A stretch of 64,000 nt of DNA, taken from NCBI GenBank assembly GCA_964427855.1, contig CAYRVH010000004.1, forward strand, positions 19,408 through 83,407, read 5' to 3'. The translations under genes and the position numbers were made by a program. This DNA is from JAUPKT01 sp964427855 (GTDB lineage Bacteria > Desulfobacterota > Desulfomonilia > Desulfomonilales > Desulfomonilaceae). The stretch's first letter is position 1; each line of letters begins with the position of its first letter. A model generated the notes under the pieces. The model searched no databases. It saw only the letters and a list, made by a program, of their open reading frames with translations, and had not been told where the DNA came from. Shown one piece after another: positions 18,119 through 27,385 of the stretch.

Positions 18119-18343
18119 ATGGAACAATGTTCAGGATGCGGCCGCTGCTGCATGAGTCGAATGTGCCGGATCGGCGCCATGAAGTTTGGACACTATACTC
18201 GACAGTGTCCTGCGTTGCGCTGGGACGGGCGCCGATACCGCTGCGCCCTCTATGAACAAGATCCCGAACGCTATGAAGCAGTCCTTGAAATCGGGAGAGG
18301 ATGCTGCCTCGAACCTGAGGAACGCTCAAGCAGCGCATTTTAA
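18119..18343 (+). CDS. Small YkgJ-like cysteine-cluster protein
   Basis: A 74-residue protein rich in cysteine: MEQCSGCGRCCMSRMC at the N-terminus, then RQCPALRWDGRRYRCALYEQDP and GRGCCLEPEE. The CxxCxxCC plus later C...C..Y pattern matches YkgJ/zinc-iron cluster proteins in shortened form and suggests binding of Zn or an Fe-S cluster. An in-frame GTG at 18071 would add 16 residues. No strong ribosome site is visible at either start. Function unknown. Confidence 0.55.
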   Translation: MEQCSGCGRCCMSRMCRIGAMKFGHYTRQCPALRWDGRRYRCALYEQDPERYEAVLEIGRGCCLEPEERSSSAF

Positions 18344-18511
18344 CGCCGCCTGCGCGCCTATTCGCACGGGGCAAAAGGCATCGCGAGCTTGTACACGCCT
18401 GAGCTCGTTTCTCCGCCCCGCTATACGCGGTGAATACGAGACCGCAGATGCCGTCGCATTCACGGCGCCCCTTGAAAGAGCCTCACCTGCGAAGGGGTTA
18501 CGCCTCAGCGG

Positions 18512-19102
18512 CTAACCTTGCGCAAGACTCCTGCCTTCGTGAAACGCCCGCAGATTGACATCCACGAGTTTCGGTTTGAGGGAATCCTTCAGCACTTGTT
18601 CGTACCGCTCCACGGGAATATCTAAGTATTTCGATAAAACGCCTAGGAAAATGACGTTTACCACCCGAGGATTTCCAATCCGCTCGGCGACCGCGTTGCC
18701 GTCCACGACCAACGTGCTCGGCGCCTTGGCTTTCACTTTTTCGATGACGCCTTCAGGATAATCCTGCTTCCCGGTGAACACTGCCGGCGGCAGGATTTTG
18801 GCGTCGTTCAAGATCACTTTTCCGTCAACCGAGAGATAAGGAAAATATCGCAGCGTTTCTATTTGCTCGAAGGACAACAGGACGTCTGCCTCGCCCATTT
18901 TGATGATGGGAGAACTCACTGATTTTCCGAACCGCACGTGGCTCGAAACAGACCCACCGCGTTGGGCCATCCCATGGATTTCATTCTTCTTCACATCGTA
19001 GCCATGCAATGCAGCGGCTTTTCCCAGGACATCGCTTGCCAGTATGATACCCTGGCCTCCTACTCCCACTATGAGAATATTGTACACTTTGTCGTTGCTC
19101 AT
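18512..19102 (-). CDS. iorB: Indolepyruvate:ferredoxin oxidoreductase, beta subunit
   Basis: A 196-residue gamma-domain 2-oxoacid oxidoreductase subunit, opening with NILIVGVGGQGIILASDVLGKAA and followed by GMAQRGGSVSSHVRFG, both typical of IorB. With IorA it oxidatively decarboxylates aryl pyruvates from Trp, Phe and Tyr to aryl-acetyl-CoA, reducing ferredoxin. Its ATG overlaps the iorA stop by 4 bp, so the two are translationally coupled. Length agrees with the family. Confidence 0.9.
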   Translation of the reverse strand: MSNDKVYNILIVGVGGQGIILASDVLGKAAALHGYDVKKNEIHGMAQRGGSVSSHVRFGKSVSSPIIKMGEADVLLSFEQIETLRYFPYLSVDGKVILNDAKILPPAVFTGKQDYPEGVIEKVKAKAPSTLVVDGNAVAERIGNPRVVNVIFLGVLSKYLDIPVERYEQVLKDSLKPKLVDVNLRAFHEGRSLAQG

Positions 19103-20883
19103 GAGGCCTCCTTGACCGCATCAAACTTGCAAACTTCGAAGCACGTACCACAGCCTACGCATAGCGATGGGTTGATGCGAGAATATCCCTTTCTCTTCTT
19201 TTCTCCCTCTGCCGGTTTCTCTATTTTCACGAATTCGAGCGCGGGACAACCGGTGTTGATGCACGTCTTGCAGCCCGTGCACGCATCCTGATCGATGCTA
19301 TACGGTTTGTCAGGCAGGATTCTACCGGTTTTCAACAAGGCGCAGGGCGCTCGTGAAATGATAAGCGATGGCTCGTTTGCTTCTAATTCCTCCGAGACGA
19401 TCTTCTCGAGTTCCTTTATTTTGTAGGGGTTGACGGTTTTTATCCGACGGAAGCCGAAGGATTCGGCAAGCTTTTCGATGTCTGCGGTGATGGTCGGTTC
19501 TTGCCTCAAGGTGTAGCCAGTCCCTGGGTGGGGCTGGGCGCCTGTCATGGCGGTGGTTCGATTGTCCATGATGATGACTGTGGTGGATCCCCCGTTATAG
19601 GCGAGCTCCAACAGTGGCGTCATCCCTGAATGGAAAAACGTCGAGTCGCCAATGACCGCTACGGCTTTTCCCCGCGCCAGCTCGCCAAGCGATCGATCGA
19701 GCCCTGACGCAATACCTATGCCGGCACCCATGCAGAGGCAATGATCCAACATTCCCAGAGGCGGCAATGCGCCAAGGGTATAGCACCCAATATCGCCGGC
19801 CACGTACACCTTGTTTTTCTTAAGCGCCGTAAACGTAGCCCGGTGCGGACAGCCCGGACACATGTTCGGGGGCCTCATGGGGATTTCTCCCTCTATGGCG
19901 CCGATGCTCCTGGCCGAGGATGCGCCCTTCAAGGCTATCTCAACCTTCTCCGGGGACAATTCCCCGCACCAGCCCGTCCGTTCTTTCCCCTCAACAGGGA
20001 TGCCCATCAATCGAACCGCTTCCTCAATAAAAGGATCCAGGTCTTCTATAACGATGACTTTCTTTACCTTGGACGCGAACTCCTCGATCATCTTTTGTGG
20101 CAAAGGCCACACCATTCCTAATTTGAGAAAAGAGGCGTCGGGCATGACTTCTCGGGCATACTGGTAGTTCACGCCAGAGGCGATAATTCCCAGTGAAGCA
20201 TCCCCCATCATTATCTTGTTGTAGGGGAACCCCTCCGCAAAGGCCTTCAGATCCTTCAGCCGCTGCTCTACAATGGGATGTCGCTTTCGAGCCATAGCGG
20301 GCAGCATCACGAATTTCATGGGATCTTTTTTGAGACCGGGCTCCTTGGGCCCTTCCAACCTCTTTTTCGTCTCCACAAGGGACATAGAATGAGATACCCT
20401 CGTCATGCTCCTCAGAAGCACTGGCGTGTCAAATTCTTCGCTGATCCTCAACGCTTCGCCAAGCAAATCTTTTGCTTCCTGACTGTCTGCAGGCTCAAGG
20501 CACGGGACTTTGGCAAATTTCGCATAGTTGCGGGAGTCTTGTTCATTTTGAGAAGAGTGCATCTCCGGGTCATCGCACACCACAATCACAAGCCCTCCGT
20601 TGACGCCTGTGTACGACAAGGTCATGAAGGGGTCCGCAGCGACATTGAGTCCCACATGCTTCATAATCGCCATCGCCCTGGATCCGCCGTACGAGGCCCC
20701 GGCCGCGACCTCCACCGCCACCTTCTCGTTAGGCGCCCAGCCAGCTTTGATCTCAGGATAACGTTCGCCGATGTATTCAAGAATCTCCGTACTGGGGGTA
20801 CCCGGATAGGCTGATGCAAGCCGTACCCCGTATTCATAAGCCCCGCGCGCTATTGCTTCATTTCCCGAAAGTAATTCTTTCAC
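19099..20883 (-). CDS. iorA: Indolepyruvate:ferredoxin oxidoreductase, alpha subunit
   Basis: A 594-residue fused alpha/beta/delta-type oxidoreductase subunit. The N-terminal part has GNEAIARGAYEYGVRLASAY and AYPGTPSTEI, the thiamine-diphosphate region includes MCPGCPHR and GDSTFFHSGM, and the C-terminus has two ferredoxin-type clusters (CTGCKTCINTGCP and CVGCGTCFEVCK). Length and order match archaeal and deltaproteobacterial IorA. It would oxidise aryl-2-oxoacids in the cytoplasm. A sigma70-like promoter with a dyad is seen upstream at 20994-21040. Confidence 0.92.
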   Translation of the reverse strand: MKELLSGNEAIARGAYEYGVRLASAYPGTPSTEILEYIGERYPEIKAGWAPNEKVAVEVAAGASYGGSRAMAIMKHVGLNVAADPFMTLSYTGVNGGLVIVVCDDPEMHSSQNEQDSRNYAKFAKVPCLEPADSQEAKDLLGEALRISEEFDTPVLLRSMTRVSHSMSLVETKKRLEGPKEPGLKKDPMKFVMLPAMARKRHPIVEQRLKDLKAFAEGFPYNKIMMGDASLGIIASGVNYQYAREVMPDASFLKLGMVWPLPQKMIEEFASKVKKVIVIEDLDPFIEEAVRLMGIPVEGKERTGWCGELSPEKVEIALKGASSARSIGAIEGEIPMRPPNMCPGCPHRATFTALKKNKVYVAGDIGCYTLGALPPLGMLDHCLCMGAGIGIASGLDRSLGELARGKAVAVIGDSTFFHSGMTPLLELAYNGGSTTVIIMDNRTTAMTGAQPHPGTGYTLRQEPTITADIEKLAESFGFRRIKTVNPYKIKELEKIVSEELEANEPSLIISRAPCALLKTGRILPDKPYSIDQDACTGCKTCINTGCPALEFVKIEKPAEGEKKRKGYSRINPSLCVGCGTCFEVCKFDAVKEAS

Positions 20884-20993
20884 GGCTGTTCCACCTTTCC
20901 TTCTTTTCCAGCATTGGCGCTGTGAAATTTGTTTGAGGATTTGTCAGCGACAATCACTTGGCGCGGCTCTTTGAGATATGCTATTCCCCAAGA

Positions 20994-21040
20994 CGTATGC
21001 GCCCCATACGCATCCTAATATCCGCTGTAAGATGTGTCAA
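20994..21040 (-). promoter_or_regulatory. Probable iorAB promoter with operator-like dyad
   Basis: Minus strand: -35 TTGACA (21040-21035), 17-bp spacer, -10 TAGGAT (21017-21012). Immediately downstream, around the expected transcription start, is the inverted repeat CGTATG-N5-CATACG (20994-21010). The leader to the iorA ATG is about 110 nt. The placement suggests repressor binding over the start site; the regulator is not identifiable. Confidence 0.5.
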
Positions 21041-21350
21041 GTTTTTCAGCACTCAGATTTGCACTGCGAGGCAGAGTAAAGAGCGAGGGCGGTTTTTGCC
21101 CATAATAGAGACATGATAAAGTTAAATGGATTTGAAGCTCGCGCTGAATGCCTTTCACAATGCTGAACAGAATCGCGTTGGCCCACGACATGTCGCAGCC
21201 CGGTGGCTTGCATCGCATTGTCTCAACGAACTTCGAGCATGCGATTATGCGACAATTTCCCCAGTAATTGATGGGGGCAGGGGAGTCATGGAGTGATTGA
21301 CGCAACTTTTCACTTTTTGGAATTTCCAGCGGTTCTTGAAACTGCGGTCG

Positions 21351-21582
21351 GAATGAAGTCAGCATCGTCATGTGAGTAAGTAATTTCGAAAGCCTTTGGG
21401 AAACCTTGAGATCCTAGATCTTCATTATTTCGTAGGAGCGAGCCTTGAACGGAGGGTGAGACGCCTCGCAATTGAGAAATCTTCCTGGCTGGACCAAGAT
21501 TTCTCGCTTCGCTCGAAATCACAGGGAGGAAAGTGGTCGAGATGACGACCATGACATGAAATTCGCGAGTAATTCCGAGATC
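21351..21582 (+). repeat. Composite T-A-T intergenic repeat, copy 1
   Basis: A short T module (21351-21397, containing GTGAGTAAGTAATTTCGAAA) is followed by an A module (about 21415-21524) with AGATTTCTCGCTTCGCTCGAAAT, cut here in report form to the core AGATTTCTCGCTTCGCTCGA, and then a second T-like module (21536-21582, GCGAGTAATTCCGAGATCC). The A module lacks about 30 bp present in the other two copies. Related copies lie at 23172-23393 and 33740-34024. It abuts B element copy 1. Confidence 0.65.
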
Positions 21583-21590
21583 CCCTACAT

Positions 21591-21727
21591 AATCTTTCTC
21601 AAACGAAAACGCGGAGCGGCCGTAAGTCAGTTTGTCATTTCCATGAAAATGGTAATACAGGAAACTCCCCGGCAATCCCCATTTTCGCGAGGATGACACC
21701 GTGTGGCCTGCGGCCAATTCGTGATCC
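21591..21727 (+). repeat. B element (MITE-like), copy 1
   Basis: Starts with AATCTTTCTCAAACGAAAAC and ends GGCCAATTCGTGATCC; the interior has TGTCATTTCCATGAAAATGG and TTTCGCGAGGATGACA. These blocks recur in the same order in the other B copies. It contains no coding sequence and lies just upstream of the promoter of the outer-membrane protein gene. Confidence 0.65.
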
Positions 21728-21760
21728 GCAAAAAATAGGCAAGCCTCTTTTATTCTGACC

Positions 21761-21787
21761 TTGACACTGCGACGGGAATGATATAAT
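21761..21787 (+). promoter_or_regulatory. Promoter of the outer-membrane beta-barrel gene
   Basis: A perfect -35 TTGACA (21761-21766) and a perfect, extended -10 TGATATAAT (21779-21787) are separated by a short 15-bp spacer. The leader to the ATG at 21822 is about 28 nt. The TG-extended -10 may compensate for the spacer. Confidence 0.6.
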
Positions 21788-21821
21788 AGCATAAAAAGTA
21801 TTTAATTTTTCGTATGATAAG

Positions 21822-23117
21822 ATGAAAACCTCAATAAGCACATTATATAAAAGCGCCGCCGCGCTCCTCATGGTTCCATTAATCCTCTGCGGGGTCGTAA
21901 GAACCGCTGAGTCTGCGCCACACCACTTCGCAGAACTCGACGCCCAGGAGAGATCACCTTTTCAATACCTGTCCAAGTCTGCCAGTGATCTGTCCAAGAA
22001 CCAGCAGGCGTCCGTCCCCGACTCCTATCTCGCTCCGACTCTCAACCAATGGCTGAACCTAGCACTCCCGACCCCCGTGAAGCAGGGCCTGGATGTAGGC
22101 GCAGGCTACGATCATTGGGAAGGGCTGCCAACGCTGCGCGCGGAATACTTTATGCCCGTAAAGGCCTGGCCTGACAAAAGCATCTTCGTGTCGCCGCGCG
22201 TAAATCTTACGAGAACCGATGAAACGTTTTCCCTATGCGGCGGGGTTCGGCACCTCCTTACGTCGGATACGCTCGTCGGTTTTTACGCATTTCATGATTG
22301 GAAACGATCGAGACGAATTCAACAGGATTTTTTGAAACAAGCGGGAATGGGGGTAGAGTTATCGCTGCTCCCTGGATACCACTCGGATGTGTCGCTCCGT
22401 ATCAACGCGTATTTTCCCGTGAATCAACGTCGCCTTATCTCACAACAGAGGAACCACTTCATCGAGGAGTCCCTCCCCACCGGCGCCGACGCCTCGCTCT
22501 CGATCTTGCTGCCAGCTTTTTCTGACGGCCTCGATTTCAGAGTTTCGGCGCAGGCGAACTCATATCATGGGGCTTCAACCAATATCCACGGCTATCGTTG
22601 CGCTCTCCAAACCAATTCCCGAAATGGCCTATTCCTTGCATCTTTCGAAAAGGGCTACGACCGATTCACAGGCGATTATTTCAGGGTGGACGGGTCTGTC
22701 AATCTTGCCTTTGACTGGGTGGCCTTGTTGGCCGGACAAAACCCATTTTCTGCGCCACAGTCGGCGAGCCCGACGAGATACGATCGAAGATTGTCCGACG
22801 CCCTTTATGAACGCATCGTGCGCCGTCATGATCTCCCCACGGATCGCCAGGAAAGACCGTTGGCGCTCGCTGCCGTGGTTGTGGGTGACACGGTAGTCTT
22901 TCACGGTGCCTTTCCGGAGCTCCCAAATTCTCGCATGACGATTCAAATATCGCAAAGCCCCTGGAAGGATTACGGCGAAATCATCACCGACGGCAAAGGC
23001 GCATATCACGGACGTCTTGTTCTTGCCCCTGGGAAATATCGTATAAGGCTGGTGCACAAGGCCACCGGCGCCACGTCGGAAGATCGAGTCGTCTTGGTCG
23101 CCCCGCGCCAGGATTAA
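21822..23117 (+). CDS. Outer-membrane beta-barrel protein, inverse-autotransporter (invasin/intimin) type
   Basis: A 431-residue secreted protein. Residues 1-31 form a signal peptide (LMVPLILCGVVRTAESA). The next 250 residues alternate in the pattern of a beta-barrel, with GLDVGAGYDHWEGLPTLRAE, GGVRHLLTSDTLVGFYAFHD and GMGVELSLLPGYHSDVS, resembling inverse-autotransporter barrels. After a linker, residues about 345-428 look like one Ig/carboxypeptidase-regulatory-like beta domain, which would be the only passenger domain. Short for an invasin; likely a surface display or small adhesin-like protein. Isolated gene between two repeat arrays, with its own strong promoter. Other barrel families remain possible. 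Confidence 0.55.
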   Translation: MKTSISTLYKSAAALLMVPLILCGVVRTAESAPHHFAELDAQERSPFQYLSKSASDLSKNQQASVPDSYLAPTLNQWLNLALPTPVKQGLDVGAGYDHWEGLPTLRAEYFMPVKAWPDKSIFVSPRVNLTRTDETFSLCGGVRHLLTSDTLVGFYAFHDWKRSRRIQQDFLKQAGMGVELSLLPGYHSDVSLRINAYFPVNQRRLISQQRNHFIEESLPTGADASLSILLPAFSDGLDFRVSAQANSYHGASTNIHGYRCALQTNSRNGLFLASFEKGYDRFTGDYFRVDGSVNLAFDWVALLAGQNPFSAPQSASPTRYDRRLSDALYERIVRRHDLPTDRQERPLALAAVVVGDTVVFHGAFPELPNSRMTIQISQSPWKDYGEIITDGKGAYHGRLVLAPGKYRIRLVHKATGATSEDRVVLVAPRQD

Positions 23118-23171
23118 CCCCGCGGCATAGTCTTGTCCCTACCAGCCACGCTTGTGTCCGAATAAGATCCC

Positions 23172-23393
23172 CGTCATCGAGTTGGTGTTTCCGTTCGAAA
23201 AGCACTGTGAAGCTAGGAGAGCGGAAATCTTGTCATTTCGTAGGGGCGAGGGCTCGAACGAGAGTGAGACGCCCCGGCACCTGTCATTTCGAAGGAGCCT
23301 TGCGACTGAGAAATCTTTCTTGCTGGATCAAGATTTCTCGCTTCGCCCGAAATGACAGACACGTCATCAAGTGTATGAGTAATTGCGACAACC
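23172..23393 (+). repeat. Composite T-A-T intergenic repeat, copy 2
   Basis: The left T module begins CGTCATCGAGTTGGTG, the A module spans about 23217-23360 with GTCATTTCGAAGGAGCC and, inverted 40 bp later, GATTTCTCGCTTCGCCCGAA then ATGACAG; the right T module ends GAGTAATTGCGACAACC. The two halves of A can fold into a long imperfect hairpin. It fills the gap between the outer-membrane protein gene and the mutase, which are convergent. Confidence 0.65.
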
Positions 23394-23410
23394 GCCATGA
23401 GACTGGGAGG

Positions 23411-26400
23411 CTACATCGTCCTTCTGTACTGGCCACCGGCTCTAAACAAGGTCTCGGAGATCTGCCCCAGGCTGCAGTATTTGACTGTTTCCATCAACTC
23501 CTCAAAGATATTTCCATTCGACAAGACGATCTGAAAGAGTCTCTCAAGCGCCTTGGGCGCTTCTTCCTTGTTCCGCTCTTTGAATCTCCTCAGCCTTTCA
23601 AGCTGAGATTGCTTTTCTTCTTCTGTGCCCCTTGCGAGTTCCAGGGCGCATTTTTCCATGTAGTCGCCGTCTCGACGAAGGAAGGTGTTGACGCCGACAA
23701 TGGGATACTCACCAGTACTCTTCAGCGTCTCGTAGTAAAGAGATTCGTCCTGAATCTTGGTCCGCTGATAGCCCGTTTCCATAGCCCCTAACACGCCGCC
23801 GCGTTGAGAGAGGCGATCAAATTCCATAAGTACGGCTTCTTCTACGAGATCTGTGAGTTCTTCGATGATGAAGCTTCCTTGGTTGCAGTTGTCCACTCGG
23901 GACATTCCCCATTCCTTGTTGATGATCAACTGGATTGCCAAGGCCCGCCGCACCGATTCTTCGCTCGGCGTGGTGATGGCCTCATCGTAAGAGTTGGTGT
24001 GAAGCGAGTTGCAGTTGTCATAGATGGCGATGAGCGCCTGAAGCGTGGTGCGGATGTCGTTGAATTGAATTTCCTGGGCGTGGAGCGATCGGCCGCTTGT
24101 CTGGATGTGATACTTGAGTTTCTGCGACCGTTCATTGGCGCCGTATTTGTCGCGCATAGCTATTGCCCAAATGCGGCGGGCAACTCGGCCGATGACGGAA
24201 TACTCGGGTTCAAGACCGTTTGAGAAGAAGAAGGAAAGATTTGGGGCAAAGTCGTCGATGCGCATGCCTCTTGACAGGTAGTATTCCACATAGGTGAACC
24301 CATTTGCCAAGGTGAACGCGAGCTGAGTGATCGGATTGGCGCCGGCCTCTGCGATGTGATACCCAGAAATCGATACTGAATAAAAATTCCGGACGGAATT
24401 CTTTATAAAATACTCTTGAATGTCTCCCATCATCTTCAGCGCGAAATCAATGGCAAAGAGACAAGTGTTTTGTCCTTGATCCTCCTTGAGGATGTCCGCC
24501 TGGACCGTGCCGCGGATATTTTGGAGCACCTCGGATTTGATCGCGGCCCGCTGTTCCGCAGAGGGCTCTTTGCCATACTCGTTCCTGAATTTGTCCAACT
24601 TCTGGTCAATGGCGGCGTTGAAAAACATCGCCAGCATCATGGGGGCCGGTCCGTTGATCGTCATGGAAACTGAGGTGTTGGGAGCGGAAAGGTCGAAACC
24701 GGCGTACAGTTCTTTTACATCGTCAACTGTGCAGATAGAAACGCCCGAGGTGCCGATCTTCCCGTAAATGTCAGGGCGGGGATCAGGGTCTCGTCCATAC
24801 AGCGTGACGCTGTCGAATGCAGTTGAAAGCCTTTTCGCCACGCTGTTTTCCGATAAATAATGAAACCGCCTGTTGGTCCTGAACGCGTCACCTTCGCCCG
24901 CAAACATCCTTGTGGGTTCTTCGTCCTGTCGCTTGAAGGGGAAGACCCCCGCAGTGTAGGGAAACATGCCGGGAAGATTTTCTTTCACTCGCCAACGCAG
25001 GATCTCGCCGGGATCAGCGTACGAGGGCAGGATGACTCGGGGCAGCATGGTGCCGCTCAAAGTCCTTGTTTTTAGCTTGGTGGGGATCTTTCGCCCGCGC
25101 ACAGTGAAGACATATTCTTCGCCGGAATAGGCGTCCTTCAAGTCCTGCCACTCTCCCACCAACGCGAGCGCTTTCGGATCCAAGCTTTTCTCGACTTCCT
25201 CTTGGAGTTGCCGTATCTGCCTGATGGATTCAGCATCATCCGGCACCCCCGCGCGATTCAAGGCCATGCTTGCGCCGTCAAGCTGCCAAAGGCGGCGAAT
25301 GAGCTCGGACTGATCTTTCCCCCACGCGTGGTACGTCCTCACTGTCTCGGCGACGTCTGACAGGTACCCGCTTCTCTCCGTAGGAATGATGACTGTCCGA
25401 GACGAAGGCATTCGATCCGGGCGCTCCTCGAGACTTGTCTGCCAATTCACACCTGTCTTCGAATTGATGGCATTGATGAGTCCTACATATAGGCTGGTGA
25501 CCCCATCATCGTTAAAACGCGACGCTATCGTGCCATACACAGGAAAATCCGTCAGGGGTCTGGTGAATTCGGCTCTGTTGCGCTGAATTTGTTTTCGGAC
25601 GTCATGCAGAGCGTCCTCCGATCCATGTCGGTCGAATTTGTTGACCGCGACGAGATCGGCAAAATCAAGCATATCGATTTTTTCCAACTGCGTCTGGGAT
25701 CCAAAGTCGCAGGTCATGACGTACAGGGACACATCAACGAGAGGCACAATGGCGGCGTCGCCCTGACCTATACCTGCGGTCTCGACGATGATGAGGTCCA
25801 TGCCCGCGGCCTTCAACACGAGCAACGACTCCTGAAGATGGGTCGGAACCTCTGTCCCGTAGCTCCTCGTGGCCATGGATCGGTAATATACCCTCTCGGA
25901 GTTTATTGAATTCATCCTTATTCGGTCGCCAAGAAGCGCCCCGCCAGTCTTTCTCCTACTCGGATCCACCGAAATAATGCCAACCTTCTTGTCCGGCTGG
26001 TCGTTGAGAAACCGCAGCACAATCTCGTCTGTCAAAGACGACTTTCCCGCGCCTCCCGTTCCTGTGATCCCTACCACAGGTACAATGCGGCCATGGATCT
26101 TATTTTCCAACGCGAAAAGGATAGTAGGCAAATCCCCATTTCCAGCGGCCTTGGCGACCTCCACTGCAGTGATCGTCCGGGCGATGACAGGCCAGTTGTT
26201 CCATGTCAGGCCTGACAGATCCCCGTTGAGTTTTCCGTCGCTCAATGGGAAGTCACTGAGTCTAAGGAAATGGTTGATCATGCCTTGCAGGCCCATGACG
26301 CGTCCATCTTCCGGGCTGTATATCTTGGCAACGCCATAAGCCTCGAGTTCCTCTATTTCTTCAGGGACTATGACCCCACCACCCCCCCCGAAGATCTTGA

Positions 26401-26686
26401 TATGACTGCAGCCATACTCTTTGAGCAGGTCCACCATATATTTGAAAAATTCTATATGACCGCCTTGGTAAGAACTCACCCCAATGGCCTGCACGTCTTC
26501 CTGAACCGCAGCAATGACTATTTCAGCCACGGAGCGGTTGTGGCCGAGATGTATGACCTCAGCCCCGGACGATTGCAGAATTCTTCGCATGATGTTAATG
26601 GCAGCGTCGTGCCCGTCGAACAAAGAAGCTGCCGTGATAATGCGAACATGATTTACAGGCTGATAGATCTCTTCTTCACCGCTCAT
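23411..26686 (-). CDS. icmF: Fused isobutyryl-CoA-mutase-type enzyme (IcmF: B12 domain + G-protein chaperone + mutase)
   Basis: A 1091-residue three-part enzyme, matching IcmF length. Residues about 14-145 form a B12-binding Rossmann domain with the His ligand in LFDGHDAAINI; a MeaB/MeaI-like GTPase follows with P-loop GITGTGGAGKSS at about 205-216 and NKFDRHG; the rest (about 560-1090) is the acyl-CoA mutase barrel (ISGYHIAEAGANPITQLAFT). IcmF isomerises isobutyryl-/n-butyryl-CoA or related branched acyl-CoAs with adenosylcobalamin, with its own chaperone domain. The start at 26686 overlaps the upstream gene stop by 4 bp (ATGA); the longer open frame to 26878 is only the shadow of that gene. 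Methylmalonyl-CoA or another substrate cannot be excluded. Confidence 0.88.
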   Translation of the reverse strand: MSGEEEIYQPVNHVRIITAASLFDGHDAAINIMRRILQSSGAEVIHLGHNRSVAEIVIAAVQEDVQAIGVSSYQGGHIEFFKYMVDLLKEYGCSHIKIFGGGGGVIVPEEIEELEAYGVAKIYSPEDGRVMGLQGMINHFLRLSDFPLSDGKLNGDLSGLTWNNWPVIARTITAVEVAKAAGNGDLPTILFALENKIHGRIVPVVGITGTGGAGKSSLTDEIVLRFLNDQPDKKVGIISVDPSRRKTGGALLGDRIRMNSINSERVYYRSMATRSYGTEVPTHLQESLLVLKAAGMDLIIVETAGIGQGDAAIVPLVDVSLYVMTCDFGSQTQLEKIDMLDFADLVAVNKFDRHGSEDALHDVRKQIQRNRAEFTRPLTDFPVYGTIASRFNDDGVTSLYVGLINAINSKTGVNWQTSLEERPDRMPSSRTVIIPTERSGYLSDVAETVRTYHAWGKDQSELIRRLWQLDGASMALNRAGVPDDAESIRQIRQLQEEVEKSLDPKALALVGEWQDLKDAYSGEEYVFTVRGRKIPTKLKTRTLSGTMLPRVILPSYADPGEILRWRVKENLPGMFPYTAGVFPFKRQDEEPTRMFAGEGDAFRTNRRFHYLSENSVAKRLSTAFDSVTLYGRDPDPRPDIYGKIGTSGVSICTVDDVKELYAGFDLSAPNTSVSMTINGPAPMMLAMFFNAAIDQKLDKFRNEYGKEPSAEQRAAIKSEVLQNIRGTVQADILKEDQGQNTCLFAIDFALKMMGDIQEYFIKNSVRNFYSVSISGYHIAEAGANPITQLAFTLANGFTYVEYYLSRGMRIDDFAPNLSFFFSNGLEPEYSVIGRVARRIWAIAMRDKYGANERSQKLKYHIQTSGRSLHAQEIQFNDIRTTLQALIAIYDNCNSLHTNSYDEAITTPSEESVRRALAIQLIINKEWGMSRVDNCNQGSFIIEELTDLVEEAVLMEFDRLSQRGGVLGAMETGYQRTKIQDESLYYETLKSTGEYPIVGVNTFLRRDGDYMEKCALELARGTEEEKQSQLERLRRFKERNKEEAPKALERLFQIVLSNGNIFEELMETVKYCSLGQISETLFRAGGQYRRTM

Positions 26687-27096
26687 GACATGGCCTCTGC
26701 GTTGAGTTGCTGTTTGATGAATGCGGCGGGGGCGTGTATGTCGGAGCCGCCGGGAAAGACCTCTTTGACCCCCAGGGCTTTCAAGGCCGGTATATCCCGA
26801 CTGGGTATCACCCCACCCACCAAAACTATAATGTCCGTGGCTTCCTTTTCTTTCAAGAGTCGAAGGAGCTTCTGGCATATAGGTAGATGCGCTCCCGACA
26901 TTATAGACAATCCAATCACATCAACGTCTTCCTGTATCGCTGTTTCAACGATCATCTCAACGGTTTGATGCAACCCTGTGTAAATGACTTCGAAACCAGC
27001 GTCCTTTAGAGCGTGCGCAATGACTTTGGCGCCCCTGTCGTGCCCGTCCAAACCTGGTTTCGCAACCAATACTCGCGGCGTCCTCTTCCAGCTCAA
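26683..27096 (-). CDS. Stand-alone B12-binding (acyl-CoA mutase small) subunit
   Basis: A 137-residue cobalamin-binding domain of the mutase C-terminal type, with PRVLVAKPGLDGHDRGAKV (canonical DxHxxG), then GLSIMSGAHLP and VLVGGVIPSRD. These match the small subunit of two-part methylmalonyl-CoA-type mutases. The TTG start at 27096 is chosen because GGAGGT lies 4 bases before it and the length then equals the family size; an in-frame ATG at 27189 exists. It overlaps icmF, which already has its own B12 domain. It may serve a large mutase subunit encoded elsewhere, or be a leftover of gene rearrangement. Confidence 0.75.
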   Translation of the reverse strand: MSWKRTPRVLVAKPGLDGHDRGAKVIAHALKDAGFEVIYTGLHQTVEMIVETAIQEDVDVIGLSIMSGAHLPICQKLLRLLKEKEATDIIVLVGGVIPSRDIPALKALGVKEVFPGGSDIHAPAAFIKQQLNAEAMS

Positions 27097-27385
27097 GGCC
27101 ACCTCCAGTGATGTGTTTATGAAGAGAAAACGAAGAGCTTTAACGTGTAAGTCCATTATAAGTGATGCGCGAATTTGTTTCAATAGCAATCGATTTGTAT
27201 AACTCTTGCCTGAAAACCGTAATCACCGCTTTGATGCCCTCGTTCGTCGCCACCGTCGTATAGAGAACGAGGTATATCTATTTTTCTCCGGCTGGGTTAT
27301 ATTTTTGACCACGCGGCAAGGCTCTATCCTGAGGGCTGACGCGCATGCCGTTTTTAGCGCCCCCACTAAGGAGAAGATAGCAGTC

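Noticed and set aside
23207..23791. 194-codon open frame antisense to the mutase
   Set aside because: Its first part is the T-A-T repeat and the rest is the mirror of a well-supported gene.
26687..26878. N-terminal extension of the fused mutase
   Set aside because: It overlaps the B12-subunit gene on the same strand in another frame and has low-complexity, non-protein-like sequence; the ATGA overlap at 26683-26686 is the natural start.
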